DNA of 39,946 nt from Gemmatimonadota bacterium (GCA_018969225.1 JAGWYS010000005.1:1-39946); one strand, 5' to 3'; positions 8,707-16,384 are shown, numbered from the stretch's first letter. Made by a program: numbers and translations. The notes: generated by a model not told the origin, from the letters alone.

Positions 8707-10332
8707 GTGGTGCCATACCCCGATGATATGACCCTCGCCGCCGGTCGTCAGCGCACGGTACTGCGGCTGGTCTGTGACGGGGTGGCGCGGAACTACAGCG
8801 ACACTGCGCTGAGCATCGCCAACGCCGCAGGGCTGCCGGTGGACGTATCTCCGGGACTGGCTGAGCCGGACATGGTGGACGCCCTCGGTCAGCCGAATAC
8901 CTCCCTCGCCGTCGAGCTCCTCGCGCCCGCCGACCATGCCGCCATCATCGGCGGGCTGTTCGGGGCATGGGCGGAGGTGTCGCAGATCCTGGAGGGGCAG
9001 GACTGGAGCCTGCGCCGGGTGGTGGTGCGGGGCTACGCCGACGCGCCGATCTACGGGGAGGAGGGTGAGCCGATCCGGTTCGGGCTGGCCTCCGCCCCCT
9101 GGGAGGATCGGGGGCTGATCCCGCTGCCCTCATGGAGTGTCGGCCCGGAGACATGGCCTCGCGCCGGATCTACCCTCGGGCTGCCGGAGGATCGGGCAGG
9201 GCCGCTGTACCCGGTCGTCCTCGGCGACCCCGGCGCCGACGCCGACGCGACGACTGAGGCGGACTGGTACCCGATCCCGGCGCTGATTGTGGAGATCGAT
9301 ACCGCCCTTGACCCGGCTGACAACTCCGCGAACGCCTGCATCCTCCTCCTCGGCGCGGGGCGGTTGGCATGTGTGGGGGGCAACGTCGAGCTGTTCAATG
9401 AGACGACCGGCGCGACCGTCACACTCAGCCCCTTCGCCACCCGCGATGCCATGAACCAGATCGTCACCTGCCTGGAGGTCGCGGTCGGGGATATGCCGGT
9501 CACCAACGGCGACGCGCTCTATTGGCGGCCCGAGGCGGGCGGGAAGGCGGGCATCCCCGGCACCGGCACAGCGGGCGGGGCGATCCGGTGGCTGGCGGGG
9601 TTCTGCTCTGCCGAGGTGGATCAGGAGTCGGTCGCGGCGGCGTCGCCCTTCCTCGACCGGTGGCGGGTGGCGGCGGTCATCAGCGCGGAAGAGCCGGTCA
9701 GCCCGTGGGGGTGGATCGAGGATCACCTGTTGTCAGTGCTGCCAGTGATCGCGGTGGACGGGCCGGGGGGCGTGACGTTGGCGCCGCTGCCGGTCATGCC
9801 CGCCGACGCCGACGGGGCGCGGGTGATCGATGTCGAGGCGGTCGGTGGGGCGCGCTCCGGGCCGGTCGAGGTGTCGTCATGGCGCGACCTGTCCACCGCC
9901 CTCTCCCTGTCCTACGGATCTGACCCCCGGACGGATCAATACCGGCGACGGATCGATCTCGACCCGACCCTGACCACCACCATCGGAAGCCGCCAGCCCA
10001 CCCCCTACGGTGCGGCGGCGTCGGTGCGGTACGGTGGGCTGAGGCTGGAAGAGATCAGCCTTGACGCGGTGTGCGATCACCTGACCGCCTCCGCGCTGGC
10101 GGAGTACCACATGCGGCGCGTGTCGCAGATGGTGGCGGAGGTCGAGGTGGTGCTGCCGCAGTCGTTCCAGTTCCTCCAGTCCGGCGATCTGGTCAGGCTG
10201 ACCCTGCCGCGCATGTACCTCCCGACCGGCGCAGCGTGGACAGAGGTATTGTGCATCGCCCTCTCCGTCCCCCGGATCAGCGGGGCCGGGGTATACCGGT
10301 TCCGCACTGTGCCTGATTGGAGCCGCGCATGA
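8707..10332 (+). CDS. Tail tip / baseplate hub-like protein
   Basis: This 541-residue acidic, beta-rich protein sits between the large tail-tip gene and the fibre gene, the position of hub or tip-attachment proteins in siphophages. The start is uncertain. GTG 8707 or GTG 8710 follow a GGAGGA at 8701-8706 with almost no spacing, while ATG 8728 (MTLAAGRQRT) is in frame but far from a ribosome site. The last residues end KVRFRTVPDWSRA-like and overlap the next ATG. No named family is recognised. A degenerate dispersed motif lies at 9915-9925. Confidence 0.5.
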   Translation: MVPYPDDMTLAAGRQRTVLRLVCDGVARNYSDTALSIANAAGLPVDVSPGLAEPDMVDALGQPNTSLAVELLAPADHAAIIGGLFGAWAEVSQILEGQDWSLRRVVVRGYADAPIYGEEGEPIRFGLASAPWEDRGLIPLPSWSVGPETWPRAGSTLGLPEDRAGPLYPVVLGDPGADADATTEADWYPIPALIVEIDTALDPADNSANACILLLGAGRLACVGGNVELFNETTGATVTLSPFATRDAMNQIVTCLEVAVGDMPVTNGDALYWRPEAGGKAGIPGTGTAGGAIRWLAGFCSAEVDQESVAAASPFLDRWRVAAVISAEEPVSPWGWIEDHLLSVLPVIAVDGPGGVTLAPLPVMPADADGARVIDVEAVGGARSGPVEVSSWRDLSTALSLSYGSDPRTDQYRRRIDLDPTLTTTIGSRQPTPYGAAASVRYGGLRLEEISLDAVCDHLTASALAEYHMRRVSQMVAEVEVVLPQSFQFLQSGDLVRLTLPRMYLPTGAAWTEVLCIALSVPRISGAGVYRFRTVPDWSRA

Positions 10333-11687
10333 GCGACCGCATCAGCCCGATCCTGCTCATCCAGGGCGCGACCCGCGCAACAACACGGGAGCTGACGATC
10401 AGCGGCGCGACCCTGGCCGACGACGGCGGCGGGCGGGCGACCCTCACGATCTCCGGCGGCGGGGGCGGGCTGTGGACTTCCTCGGGCATCACCGGCACCG
10501 CGAACCGGATCGCAGGGTTCAACGGCGGCGGCGGGGCCGCCTACTACCAGATCGGCACCGACGTACAGGCGTACGACGCTGGCCTGACCTCGCTCACCGC
10601 CGCCGATGCCTCGGCAGGGTTGCCCTACGTCACCGGGGCCAACACATGGGCCTCGGCGACCTATTCGGGGATGCTGTCGGTGGTGGCCGGGGCGTGGAAG
10701 GTGGTCGGGTTGCGGGAGTCGGGCGGCACCGACCTGACCATCGGCGCGATCTCCGGAACGAAACTGCTCGGGGTCGCCTCCGGGAGCGTCGGGGGTGTCA
10801 CTGTCGGGACGGGGTTGAGTCTCGCCGCCGGGACACTGGCAGTGGACACCGCCACCATCGCCACACTGGCAGCGGTGGCAGCCGCCTACCAACCCCTCGA
10901 CAGCGACCTGACCGCGATAGCGGGTTTGAGCAGTACCGGGCTGATCGCCCGCACCGGGGCCGGGACGGTGGCTGCGAGGACGATCACCGGGGGAAGTGGA
11001 GTCACCGTCACCAATGGCGGCGGTCAGGGCGGCAACCCGACGATCTCATTCAGCGGCGGCACTGGCCAGGACGACGATCCCACCACCGCTTATACAATCT
11101 CGATCACCCCGAGCGGATCAACGCTGTTCAGCCGCGACTCAGGCATTACTGCGCGCTCCGCCTCCAACGGCGACACATCACAATATCGTGCAACGCTGTT
11201 CACGGGTTCTATCGCTGATTTTTACTCTACGGTCGGTGTCGCACAGACCGGGTGGAACTACACCGGCTACATATCGTTCAAGGTCAAGCTGATCACCGGC
11301 TCAAGCATCGCCGCAACCGCCAGATACAAAATGGGCTGGACAAACGGCGGCTTATCGTCGCTTGACGCCGAGACAGCGGGACGCCCCACCATGATATTCC
11401 GTTATCTAACGGGGCTGGCGCACACAAACTGGATGTGCTACACGCAGAACGCGGCAGGAAGTGAGGAGACAGATTCATTAGTAGCCGTCGCAACAAGCAC
11501 CGTCTACATGCTGGAAGTTCGGCTTACATCTACGTCAATCACCTACCTGATCAACGGCAGCACCGTCGCTACCCACACAACCAGGATTCCTCCAACCACT
11601 GCATCTATGCAGATTCAATGTGGGAACTACGCCACGGGGCGCAGCCTTTACATTATCGGCGCGAGGGTTACGCTACAATGGGCCTGA
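10329..11687 (+). CDS. Tail fibre / receptor-binding protein
   Basis: This 452-residue protein starts at ATG 10329, overlapping the previous stop (ATGA). The N-terminal 260 residues are Gly/Ala/Thr-rich, fibre-like sequence with phrases common in phage fibres (LTALAGLSSTGLIARTGAGT-like at about 195-215). From about residue 255 (base 11090) the composition changes. Bases 11221-11280 are about 53% G+C against about 68% in neighbours, and the C-terminal 200 residues read as a lectin-like beta-sandwich. That pattern suggests a receptor-binding domain acquired separately from the fibre shaft. Confidence 0.65.
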   Translation: MSDRISPILLIQGATRATTRELTISGATLADDGGGRATLTISGGGGGLWTSSGITGTANRIAGFNGGGGAAYYQIGTDVQAYDAGLTSLTAADASAGLPYVTGANTWASATYSGMLSVVAGAWKVVGLRESGGTDLTIGAISGTKLLGVASGSVGGVTVGTGLSLAAGTLAVDTATIATLAAVAAAYQPLDSDLTAIAGLSSTGLIARTGAGTVAARTITGGSGVTVTNGGGQGGNPTISFSGGTGQDDDPTTAYTISITPSGSTLFSRDSGITARSASNGDTSQYRATLFTGSIADFYSTVGVAQTGWNYTGYISFKVKLITGSSIAATARYKMGWTNGGLSSLDAETAGRPTMIFRYLTGLAHTNWMCYTQNAAGSEETDSLVAVATSTVYMLEVRLTSTSITYLINGSTVATHTTRIPPTTASMQIQCGNYATGRSLYIIGARVTLQWA

Positions 11688-11872
11688 CAGACTACATCGG
11701 CGAGCGGTGGACAGACCCGACCGGTCAGGTTCGGGTCATCACGCGCACCTATATGGGGGCGGAGGGTGAGTGCAACGACGACGGCAGCCCGGTTCTATGG
11801 GTGGTGTTTGACAATAGCAACCTTCTAACTTACAACATAATCGAGCTACATGCGCTCGGATGGAACTCATGA
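11678..11872 (+). CDS. Small fibre-associated protein, AT-richer
   Basis: This 64-residue protein overlaps the end of the fibre gene by 10 bases and starts at ATG 11678. It reads as a small beta-rich domain (GERWTDPTGQVRVITRTYMG followed by WVVFDNSNLLTYNIIELHALGW). It shares the lower G+C of the fibre C-terminus, so both probably arrived together. A fibre chaperone or a small receptor-binding accessory would fit. No family is recognised. Confidence 0.5.
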   Translation: MGLTDYIGERWTDPTGQVRVITRTYMGAEGECNDDGSPVLWVVFDNSNLLTYNIIELHALGWNS

Positions 11873-12471
11873 CCACGCCCACCCCCGACCTCCTGATTGG
11901 CCTGCTCCGCGACCGGCTCGGGCGCAGCCCCTTCCCGTACAACCCGAGCAAGGGCGGGATCAACCTGAACCTGATCGGGCTGCGCTCCCTCCCTGGCACC
12001 GTGGATCGGTTCGATGACTGGATCTGCGCGCTGTGGCAGGACGCGACCGGGGCGTGGCAGGTGCTGGCGGTGCGCGGCACCACCGACCCCGGCTTGCACT
12101 GGCTTCGCGCTCCGGGCCGGGCGGCGGGTACGGCAGTGCTGATCCATGACCGGTGGTACCCCTCCATGTGGACGGTCGGGCGGCATAAGGGGCAGTACCC
12201 GGCCCTCGTTCAGAACCCGAACCGCTCCCCCCCGCCTGTGTGGCGCGACGACGACCGGGACGGGGCGGTGCGGTACGGTGGGGAGGAACACCTTGACGCG
12301 GGCGGGATCAACCTCCACCACGCGGGTACGTCATCGACGGTCGTTGACCAGTGGAGCGCAGGGTGTCAGGTGGTGGCGGCGCTGGCAGATTGGGATCGGC
12401 TGTGGAGCCTGATCGAGCGGTCAGCGGCGACGTTCGGTTCCACCTTCTCTTACGCGCTGATCGGAGTCTGA
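11869..12471 (+). CDS. Probable endolysin-like protein (YkuD-like H...SAGC motif)
   Basis: This 200-residue protein starts at ATG 11869, overlapping the previous stop (ATGA). The C-terminal part contains GGINLHHAG (about residues 146-154) followed by VVDQWSAGCQVV (about 159-171). A His before a [S]-x-G-C is the catalytic arrangement of L,D-transpeptidase/YkuD-fold enzymes, and similar 'NLH...WSAGCQV' proteins occur in other phages. It lies between the fibre genes and a membrane protein, as lysis genes do. I infer a role in peptidoglycan processing. It has no signal peptide, so it would need a holin. Family assignment is by motif only. Confidence 0.5.
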   Translation: MTTPTPDLLIGLLRDRLGRSPFPYNPSKGGINLNLIGLRSLPGTVDRFDDWICALWQDATGAWQVLAVRGTTDPGLHWLRAPGRAAGTAVLIHDRWYPSMWTVGRHKGQYPALVQNPNRSPPPVWRDDDRDGAVRYGGEEHLDAGGINLHHAGTSSTVVDQWSAGCQVVAALADWDRLWSLIERSAATFGSTFSYALIGV

Positions 12472-12472
12472 C

Positions 12473-12907
12473 ATGCCCCCCCGCAACGACGGCCCGATCC
12501 TTGCCCTGCTCGGGCGCATTTTGGAGGCGCTGCTGACCCTGATCGCCGCCAATGATGGCCGGTCAGGTCAGATCCGGGGGATGATGGATCGGATGGACAG
12601 GCTGGAACAGGCCATGCGCGAACACCTGGAGGCGGAGAAGGGCCACGGGCAGACCGCCGCCGCGCTGGCGGAGGAGTTGCGGATCAGCCGCACCGCCGAC
12701 GAGGCCGCACTGGCGAAGGCGCGGGCAGAGAAGGAGGTCGGTGGCCTCGCCCTCGCCCGACTCGCCAGCCACCCCGCGACTGTGGCGATCCTTTCTGCCC
12801 TCCTCACTGCCGCTGGGATGTGGTTCGGGGCGCGCCCCACCCCCGCCCCGGTTACGCCGCCCGCACACACCACCCACACCACGCCCGATGCTGAGGAGGC
12901 ACCATGA
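12473..12907 (+). CDS. Membrane protein, holin candidate
   Basis: This 144-residue protein has an amphipathic N-terminus, a charged coiled coil (MDRMDRLEQAMREHLEAEKG, about 38-57, and on to about 90), one clear hydrophobic segment (ATVAILSALLTAAGMWFGA, about 103-121) and a Pro/Thr-rich C-terminal tail. Directly after the endolysin-like gene, a membrane protein of this size is a holin or spanin candidate. A coiled coil plus membrane anchor would also suit an inner-membrane spanin. The dispersed motif at 12566-12580 is read here as GQIRG, between the first helix and the coiled coil. Confidence 0.45.
   Translation: MPPRNDGPILALLGRILEALLTLIAANDGRSGQIRGMMDRMDRLEQAMREHLEAEKGHGQTAAALAEELRISRTADEAALAKARAEKEVGGLALARLASHPATVAILSALLTAAGMWFGARPTPAPVTPPAHTTHTTPDAEEAP
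12566..12580 (+). repeat. Dispersed 16-bp motif, near-perfect copy
   Basis: Fifteen of the 16 consensus bases (the sixth G is replaced by A). It lies inside the holin-candidate gene and is read as GQIRG. Confidence 0.85.
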
Positions 12908-13122
12908 TCCCGCGCCCTGCTGTGGCCTACACACCCCCCGGATCTGACCTGATCGAGCCTCCACCCTGGAGCCTGCGCGGATTCCGGCTGCTCGCTCCGG
13001 CCCTGATCGCTGCCTGCCGGTCGGGTGACGGCGACACCATCACCGACCTCTGCACCGCCCCCGAGCCGCCCCCACTCACCCCACCATCAGCCCCGTCCAG
13101 CCCACCGCGCCGATTCCGCTGA
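12904..13122 (+). CDS. Small protein with possible lipobox
   Basis: This 72-residue reading frame starts with the ATG that overlaps the preceding stop (ATGA at 12904-12907). It contains a positively flanked hydrophobic run, RGFRLLAPALIAACRSG (about 25-41), whose LIAAC resembles a lipoprotein signal. A Pro-rich tail follows. Next to an endolysin-like gene and a membrane coiled-coil protein it could be an outer-membrane spanin, but the run is preceded by 24 unusual residues. It overlaps a - strand gene by 47 bases. It carries a perfect dispersed motif (read PPGSD) at 12934-12949. Confidence 0.35.
   Translation: MIPRPAVAYTPPGSDLIEPPPWSLRGFRLLAPALIAACRSGDGDTITDLCTAPEPPPLTPPSAPSSPPRRFR
12934..12949 (-). 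repeat. Dispersed 16-bp motif, perfect copy
   Basis: Top strand reads CCCCCCGGATCTGACC. It lies in the small lipobox-bearing gene and is read as PPGSD near its N-terminus. Confidence 0.9.
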
Positions 13123-13519
13123 TCCCGGTGAAGATGGCATCGTTGGCGGGCGCGTCCCTGACCAATCGCCTGATCCGCTCCATCTCCCCGGATCTGACCT
13201 TCGCGGCGTCCATCGGCACCGCACGCCGGATCAGGTCATCGCGCCATCGGGCGAGGTCGGCGGGCCACCCCACCACCTGCGAGCGGATCATCACCCGCAG
13301 AGGGCCGGAGATGCCGTAGCAGACGATCAGCGCGGGCTGGTAGCCCCGTGCCTCAGCCTCAGCACACGCCGCGACGGCAGCACAGATCCACCGACCGGCG
13401 GGGGTGTACTGCCCTGGCCAATCCTCCGCGTCGGCGTGTGTCTCCCCGGCGACGCCCGCCCCGGTGTCGCCGAGCTGCGCGGCCCATGCGCGCCCGGAGA
13501 GGTACAGGTGGAGGGTCAC
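13076..13519 (-). CDS. Uncharacterised protein, second gene of a small - strand operon
   Basis: This 147-residue protein is best started at GTG 13519, which overlaps the TGA of the upstream membrane peptide (GTGA). The longer frame from GTG 13564 would run back through that gene. The sequence is mixed alpha/beta, with a central PGQYTPAGRWICAAVAACAE and a strand PALIVCYGISGPLRVMIRSQ. I do not recognise the family. The 'YTPAGR' phrase also occurs in the QueF-like protein at 17.4 kb, but too little surrounds it to claim homology. A degenerate dispersed motif (13186-13199) is read as KVRSGE. Confidence 0.5.
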   Translation of the reverse strand: MTLHLYLSGRAWAAQLGDTGAGVAGETHADAEDWPGQYTPAGRWICAAVAACAEAEARGYQPALIVCYGISGPLRVMIRSQVVGWPADLARWRDDLIRRAVPMDAAKVRSGEMERIRRLVRDAPANDAIFTGISGIGAVGWTGLMVG

Positions 13520-13614
13520 CGGGACACCCGCACGATCCAGAACACCCTGTCCATCACCCACCACCCCATCAGCCCCGCCTCCACGGCTACCAGCACCATC
13601 AGTAGATCGATCAT
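13516..13614 (-). CDS. 32-residue membrane peptide
   Basis: This small gene has an ATG at 13614 preceded by GGAGGTGA. Its promoter -10 (TAGTAT, 13631-13636) lies 17 bases upstream of the ATG. The product is almost entirely hydrophobic, with one membrane segment (LLMVLVAVEAGLMGWWVM) and a short basic C-terminus. It leads the - strand operon, and its stop overlaps the next gene's start. Possible roles include a holin partner, a superinfection factor or a toxin-like peptide. None can be chosen from sequence. Confidence 0.55.
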   Translation of the reverse strand: MIDLLMVLVAVEAGLMGWWVMDRVFWIVRVSR

Positions 13615-13630
13615 GCTCACCTCCACAGCC

Positions 13631-13667
13631 ATACTATACGACGGGCTACCCGCTGTCAACAGGTAGC
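13631..13667 (-). promoter_or_regulatory. - strand promoter with -35-centred dyad GCTACC/GGTAGC
   Basis: On the - strand, -35 TTGACA (13654-13659), a 17-bp spacer and -10 TAGTAT (13631-13636). The perfect inverted repeat GCTACC (13645-13650) and GGTAGC (13662-13667) brackets the -35 box, as an operator would. The promoter at 18.53 kb has the same -10 region TATACGACGG and the same distance to its start codon. Confidence 0.75.
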
Positions 13668-13692
13668 GCGGGGGTATGCGGCGGGATAGGGG
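13662..13692 (+). promoter_or_regulatory. GGTAGC-N17-GATAGG element, copy A
   Basis: GGTAGCG (13662-13668), 11 bases, then GGCGGGATAGGGG (13680-13692). Two other intergenic sites (18.57 and 25.21 kb) have the same two blocks at the same spacing. The geometry GGTAGC-17-GATAGG mimics -35/-10 boxes. This copy ends 6 bases before the methylase ATG, so a transcript from it would be nearly leaderless. Confidence 0.55.
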
Positions 13693-13698
13693 TTGTGC

Positions 13699-14574
13699 AT
13701 GAACCGACCCCGCCTGTTCTGTGAGTTCCCCGCCGGACTCGCCGCCGTCTCCCTCCGGCTCCAGGGCGGCGCGCACTGTCGCCCGCCCATATCAAGGTGC
13801 GGCAATAAGGCCGGTTTCTCACAAACAATCCTCGGTGTTCTCGGGCTGCACAGCGGGCAGGGTGCGGGCGCGTATTGGTGGGCGGAGGCCGATCCCGATG
13901 TGGCGGCGCTGCTCCGGATCTACCCCGACCCGGACGCGCTGCGCGAGGTGGCGCGCATCATCCGGGGGTGGACGGGGGAGGAGCCTCGGGCGCTGTGGGA
14001 ACGGCTGCGGGCAGAGCGGCGGGCGCGGGGGGCTGCGAGGGGGACGGTGGAGAAGGTGGCGGGGTGGATGGTGTCGGCAGACTGGGCGTACCGGCAGGGG
14101 AACCCCGACAGCGGATTCAACCCGTCCACCGCAACCGGGCGTAGTGCTGGCTGCGACACCTTCGCCGACCGCGCCGACCGGCTCGCCAACAGCGCCATCT
14201 CCGCCCCCGTCCGCGTCTCTCCCTGCATCCCCACCGCCGCCGAGGTCGCCGCCACCATCGGGACACCGGGCGACCTGTCCGGGTGCATCATCTACATGGA
14301 CCCGCCCTACGCCGGAACCACCGGCTACACCGCCGACCTGCCCCGCGCCGAGGTGGTCGCGCACGCCCGCGACTTCGCCGACCTCGGCGCGACGGTGGCG
14401 ATCAGTGAAGCGGAGGCGATCCCCGATCTGGTCAGATCCGGGTGGCACAGTGTAGAGATCACCGGGGGCCGGGTCGGTGCCAAGCGTACATTTAGCAAAC
14501 AGCAGCGGGAGATCATCACCATGAACAAACCGCCACAGTACACCGTCCCCACACAATCGAGCCTGTTCCCATGA
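13699..14574 (+). CDS. D12-type adenine-specific DNA methyltransferase
   Basis: This 291-residue enzyme contains the catalytic DPPY motif (IIYMDPPYAGTTGY, about 196-209) of amino-DNA methyltransferases. Its N-terminal segment LFCEFPAGLAAVSLRL followed by ISRCGNKAGFSQTILGVLGL is the AdoMet-binding side and matches a phage-borne class of adenine methylases. It probably modifies A in phage DNA, giving protection from host endonucleases. The site is unknown. I start it at ATG 13699, since the two upstream residues from a GTG add nothing. No strong ribosome site is seen. A short dispersed motif lies at 14430-14442 (LVRSG). Confidence 0.78.
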   Translation: MNRPRLFCEFPAGLAAVSLRLQGGAHCRPPISRCGNKAGFSQTILGVLGLHSGQGAGAYWWAEADPDVAALLRIYPDPDALREVARIIRGWTGEEPRALWERLRAERRARGAARGTVEKVAGWMVSADWAYRQGNPDSGFNPSTATGRSAGCDTFADRADRLANSAISAPVRVSPCIPTAAEVAATIGTPGDLSGCIIYMDPPYAGTTGYTADLPRAEVVAHARDFADLGATVAISEAEAIPDLVRSGWHSVEITGGRVGAKRTFSKQQREIITMNKPPQYTVPTQSSLFP

Positions 14575-14696
14575 GACACCCCCCCGACCCCGCAGCCCGG
14601 AACGCGATCCGGCTGCTCCTCCTCGCGTACCGCCTGCGCCGCTGGCCGGTGCTGCCTGACATCCTCGCCCGCCTCGCCGACTGGATCGATCCATGA
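14571..14696 (+). CDS. 41-residue basic protein
   Basis: This small frame is linked by ATGA overlaps to both neighbours (14571-14574 and 14693-14696), strong evidence that it is translated between the methylase and the nuclease. The product is basic and Leu/Arg-rich (RNAIRLLLLAYRLRRWPVLP) with a short acidic end, perhaps one amphipathic helix. Function unknown. Confidence 0.55.
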   Translation: MRHPPDPAARNAIRLLLLAYRLRRWPVLPDILARLADWIDP

Positions 14697-15166
14697 GCGG
14701 GCGCGGGAAGTCCCTGGAGGCACAGACGGAATCCGCCCTCGCCGCTGTCACCGCCGCATGGTTCAGGAACGAACCGAAGATGCAGGCGGGGCATCGGGTC
14801 GCGGGCGGCACCCCCGACTATACCGCCCTCGTCGGCGGGGTGGCGCACCTGATCGAGTGCAAGAGCGGATCGGGGACATCGCTCCCGCTCGGGCGTCTGG
14901 AGGAGACCGGCGAGAAGCTGCCTGCCGGGATCACCCCGAAGCAAGCGGCGATGCTGGATCGGTGGGAAGCAGAGGGCGGGCGGGGCTGGATCGTCGCGTC
15001 CCTGCCCGGCCCGGTGATCCTCGGCGTTGCGTCCCCGCCCGTCGTCGCGCTGATCCCGTGGCGGGAGTGGCGCGGGTGGCTGGCGGCGGGGCTGCGCTCG
15101 GTGCGCCCCGAGGTGCTGGCGGGGCGCGGGGAGCTGGTGGCGCAGATGCGGGCGGCGTGGGGGTGA
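14693..15166 (+). CDS. Holliday-junction resolvase / VRR-NUC-like nuclease
   Basis: This 157-residue protein has the restriction-endonuclease-like core. TPDYTALVGG (about 41-50, catalytic Asp) is followed by a strand ending in IECKSG (about 54-59, the E-x-K pair). A helix beginning TPKQAAMLDRWEAEGG, then a strand GWIVASL, completes the pattern of phage RecU/penicillin-binding-like resolvases and VRR-NUC nucleases. It would resolve replication or recombination intermediates before packaging. The start overlaps the upstream stop (ATGA). Which subfamily it belongs to is not decidable by eye. Confidence 0.65.
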   Translation: MSGRGKSLEAQTESALAAVTAAWFRNEPKMQAGHRVAGGTPDYTALVGGVAHLIECKSGSGTSLPLGRLEETGEKLPAGITPKQAAMLDRWEAEGGRGWIVASLPGPVILGVASPPVVALIPWREWRGWLAAGLRSVRPEVLAGRGELVAQMRAAWG

Positions 15167-15182
15167 GCCGCCCCATCTTCGA

Positions 15183-15434
15183 CTACATACGCGAGGCGCG
15201 GCGGCCGTCCCGCCGCAGGATCTGAGCCATGTCGTAGGCATCAGCGAGAATCCCGGCGTCGCCCTCCTCTGAAAGGCTGGGGCGGTAGGTGGGGATTCCG
15301 CCCGCGTCGATCACGAGGCTGAGCAGGTCTGGGTAGCGCGTCAGGCGCGCGGCGATGGCGTCGGCGTCGGGGTACGCGAGGAGTGCGGTGGAGACGGCGG
15401 CGTGGTCGGTGGCGGTGGCGGGGGCGTTGATCAT
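15183..15434 (-). CDS. Uncharacterised early protein (83 residues)
   Basis: ATG 15434 follows a strong AGGAGG and lies downstream of the regulated promoter at 15.49 kb. The longer frame to 15584 would cross that promoter. The product is an acidic helical protein (DADAIAARLTRYPDLLSLVID, then a basic C-terminus QILRRDGRRASRM). No family is recognised. As the only gene of its transcript and a member of the shared regulon it is probably early-expressed and accessory. It ends 16 bases from the convergent nuclease gene, with no hairpin between them. Confidence 0.55.
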   Translation of the reverse strand: MINAPATATDHAAVSTALLAYPDADAIAARLTRYPDLLSLVIDAGGIPTYRPSLSEEGDAGILADAYDMAQILRRDGRRASRM

Positions 15435-15487
15435 TGGTACCTCCTGGAGGGCGTCCGGTTGATTCCGTATCTCGCCCTCACACCATC

Positions 15488-15535
15488 TATATACCATACC
15501 CCCCTGATACGCGCAACCGCAATCAGGGGGGTATG
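15488..15535 (-). promoter_or_regulatory. Regulon promoter P1 with 14-bp inverted repeat
   Basis: On the - strand, -35 TTGCGC (15511-15516), 17 bp, -10 TATATA (15488-15493). A perfect 14-bp inverted repeat, CATACCCCCCTGAT (15495-15508) and ATCAGGGGGGTATG (15522-15535), brackets the -35. The same TATCAGGG-GGTA sequence fills the -35/-10 spacer of the + strand promoter at 23.73 kb, so it is probably the operator. Confidence 0.8.
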
Positions 15536-15546
15536 CGAAGATATTT

Positions 15547-15870
15547 TCAGGAAGCCGCCAGAACCTCACCCCTGCGCCCATCATCCCGCACTGTCCAGGT
15601 CAGCCCGACAGTGCGGGCGCGGGCCTCGGCATCGGCGACGGCGGCGAGGAGGGCAGCGGTGGGGGCGGTGTCGGCGGCCTTCCACACCGCCCGCAGGGAG
15701 CGGCGCGCCGCCTCCTGCTCCGGGCTGAGGGGCTTACGCCCCGGCTTGCCCTCGGTGCGGGGGCTGCCATTGGCGCGCAAGCCAGCGGCGAGGGCGCGTT
15801 CGCGGGAGCGGGCTTTGGAGGCGCGGCGTGACTCGGCGACTTCCTCGGGGCTGCGGCGGGGGCGGCTCAT
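15547..15870 (-). CDS. Basic helical protein (107 residues)
   Basis: Third gene of the - strand operon starting at 16341. Its ATG overlaps the stop of the preceding gene (ATGA at 15870-15867). The product has a very basic N-terminal half (SRPRRSPEEVAESRRASKAR and a PGRKPLSPEQEAARR segment), then an Ala-rich helix and a short strand. The composition suggests nucleic-acid binding. No known domain is visible. Confidence 0.5.
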   Translation of the reverse strand: MSRPRRSPEEVAESRRASKARSRERALAAGLRANGSPRTEGKPGRKPLSPEQEAARRSLRAVWKAADTAPTAALLAAVADAEARARTVGLTWTVRDDGRRGEVLAAS

Positions 15871-16061
15871 GCCTCCTCCACGATCATCGGGGGCATGGCC
15901 GAGCCGGACACGAACCGGCCATACAGGGCGGTCGCGTTGACTTCCTCGGCGATGGCACGGTGGGCGGCGGCGTAGGTAGCGGGGCAGGGGTCGGCGGCGT
16001 AGGCCAGCACCGCCCGTTCCATCTCGGCGCGGGCGGCGATCATGGTGTCGTGCAGGGTCAT
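15867..16061 (-). CDS. Small helical protein (64 residues)
   Basis: ATG 16061 is preceded by GGAGACACC, the same ribosome-site sequence as the early gene at 24760. The product is short and Ala-rich (MIAARAEMERAVLAYAADPC, AAAHRAIAEEVNATALYG). It is the second gene of the P2 operon. No family recognised. It resembles the many small accessory early proteins of phages. Confidence 0.5.
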   Translation of the reverse strand: MTLHDTMIAARAEMERAVLAYAADPCPATYAAAHRAIAEEVNATALYGRFVSGSAMPPMIVEEA

Positions 16062-16095
16062 GGTGTCTCCTTGCCGGGTTGCCCCGGCGGGGTGG

Positions 16096-16341
16096 TTACT
16101 TAGTGGTCTTGAACCGGACGAGGGACTTGCTCGCCTGCCCGTGCGCCTCGATGCGGGCGCTCCCCGCGACCATCGGGGCGACCTTGACAGCGTTCCAGAG
16201 GTCGAGGGCGGTCGGGTTCCCGGCGGCGTTCGCCCATGCCTGGAGCTGGTCATGCAGGGCGGCGGGGAACTCGCTCCAGTCGTCGTCACCGCCGAAGGGG
16301 TTGCGAAGCAGAGTCTCAGGCGAGTAGTCAACGGATGGCAT
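16096..16341 (-). CDS. Early protein (81 residues), first gene of the P2 operon
   Basis: ATG 16341 follows GGGAGAGAAG and lies 49 bases after the start of the P2 -10. The leader is nearly identical to that of the + strand gene at 23797. The product has an acidic N-terminal half (PFGGDDDWSEFPAALHDQLQ), an Ala/Asn-rich helix and a basic C-terminus (SKSLVRFKTTK). Function unknown. Membership of the shared-operator set suggests tight control. Confidence 0.55.
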   Translation of the reverse strand: MPSVDYSPETLLRNPFGGDDDWSEFPAALHDQLQAWANAAGNPTALDLWNAVKVAPMVAGSARIEAHGQASKSLVRFKTTK

Positions 16342-16384
16342 CTTCTCTCCCGTGGGGCGCTGTGAACCTCGCCCTCACACCCTC

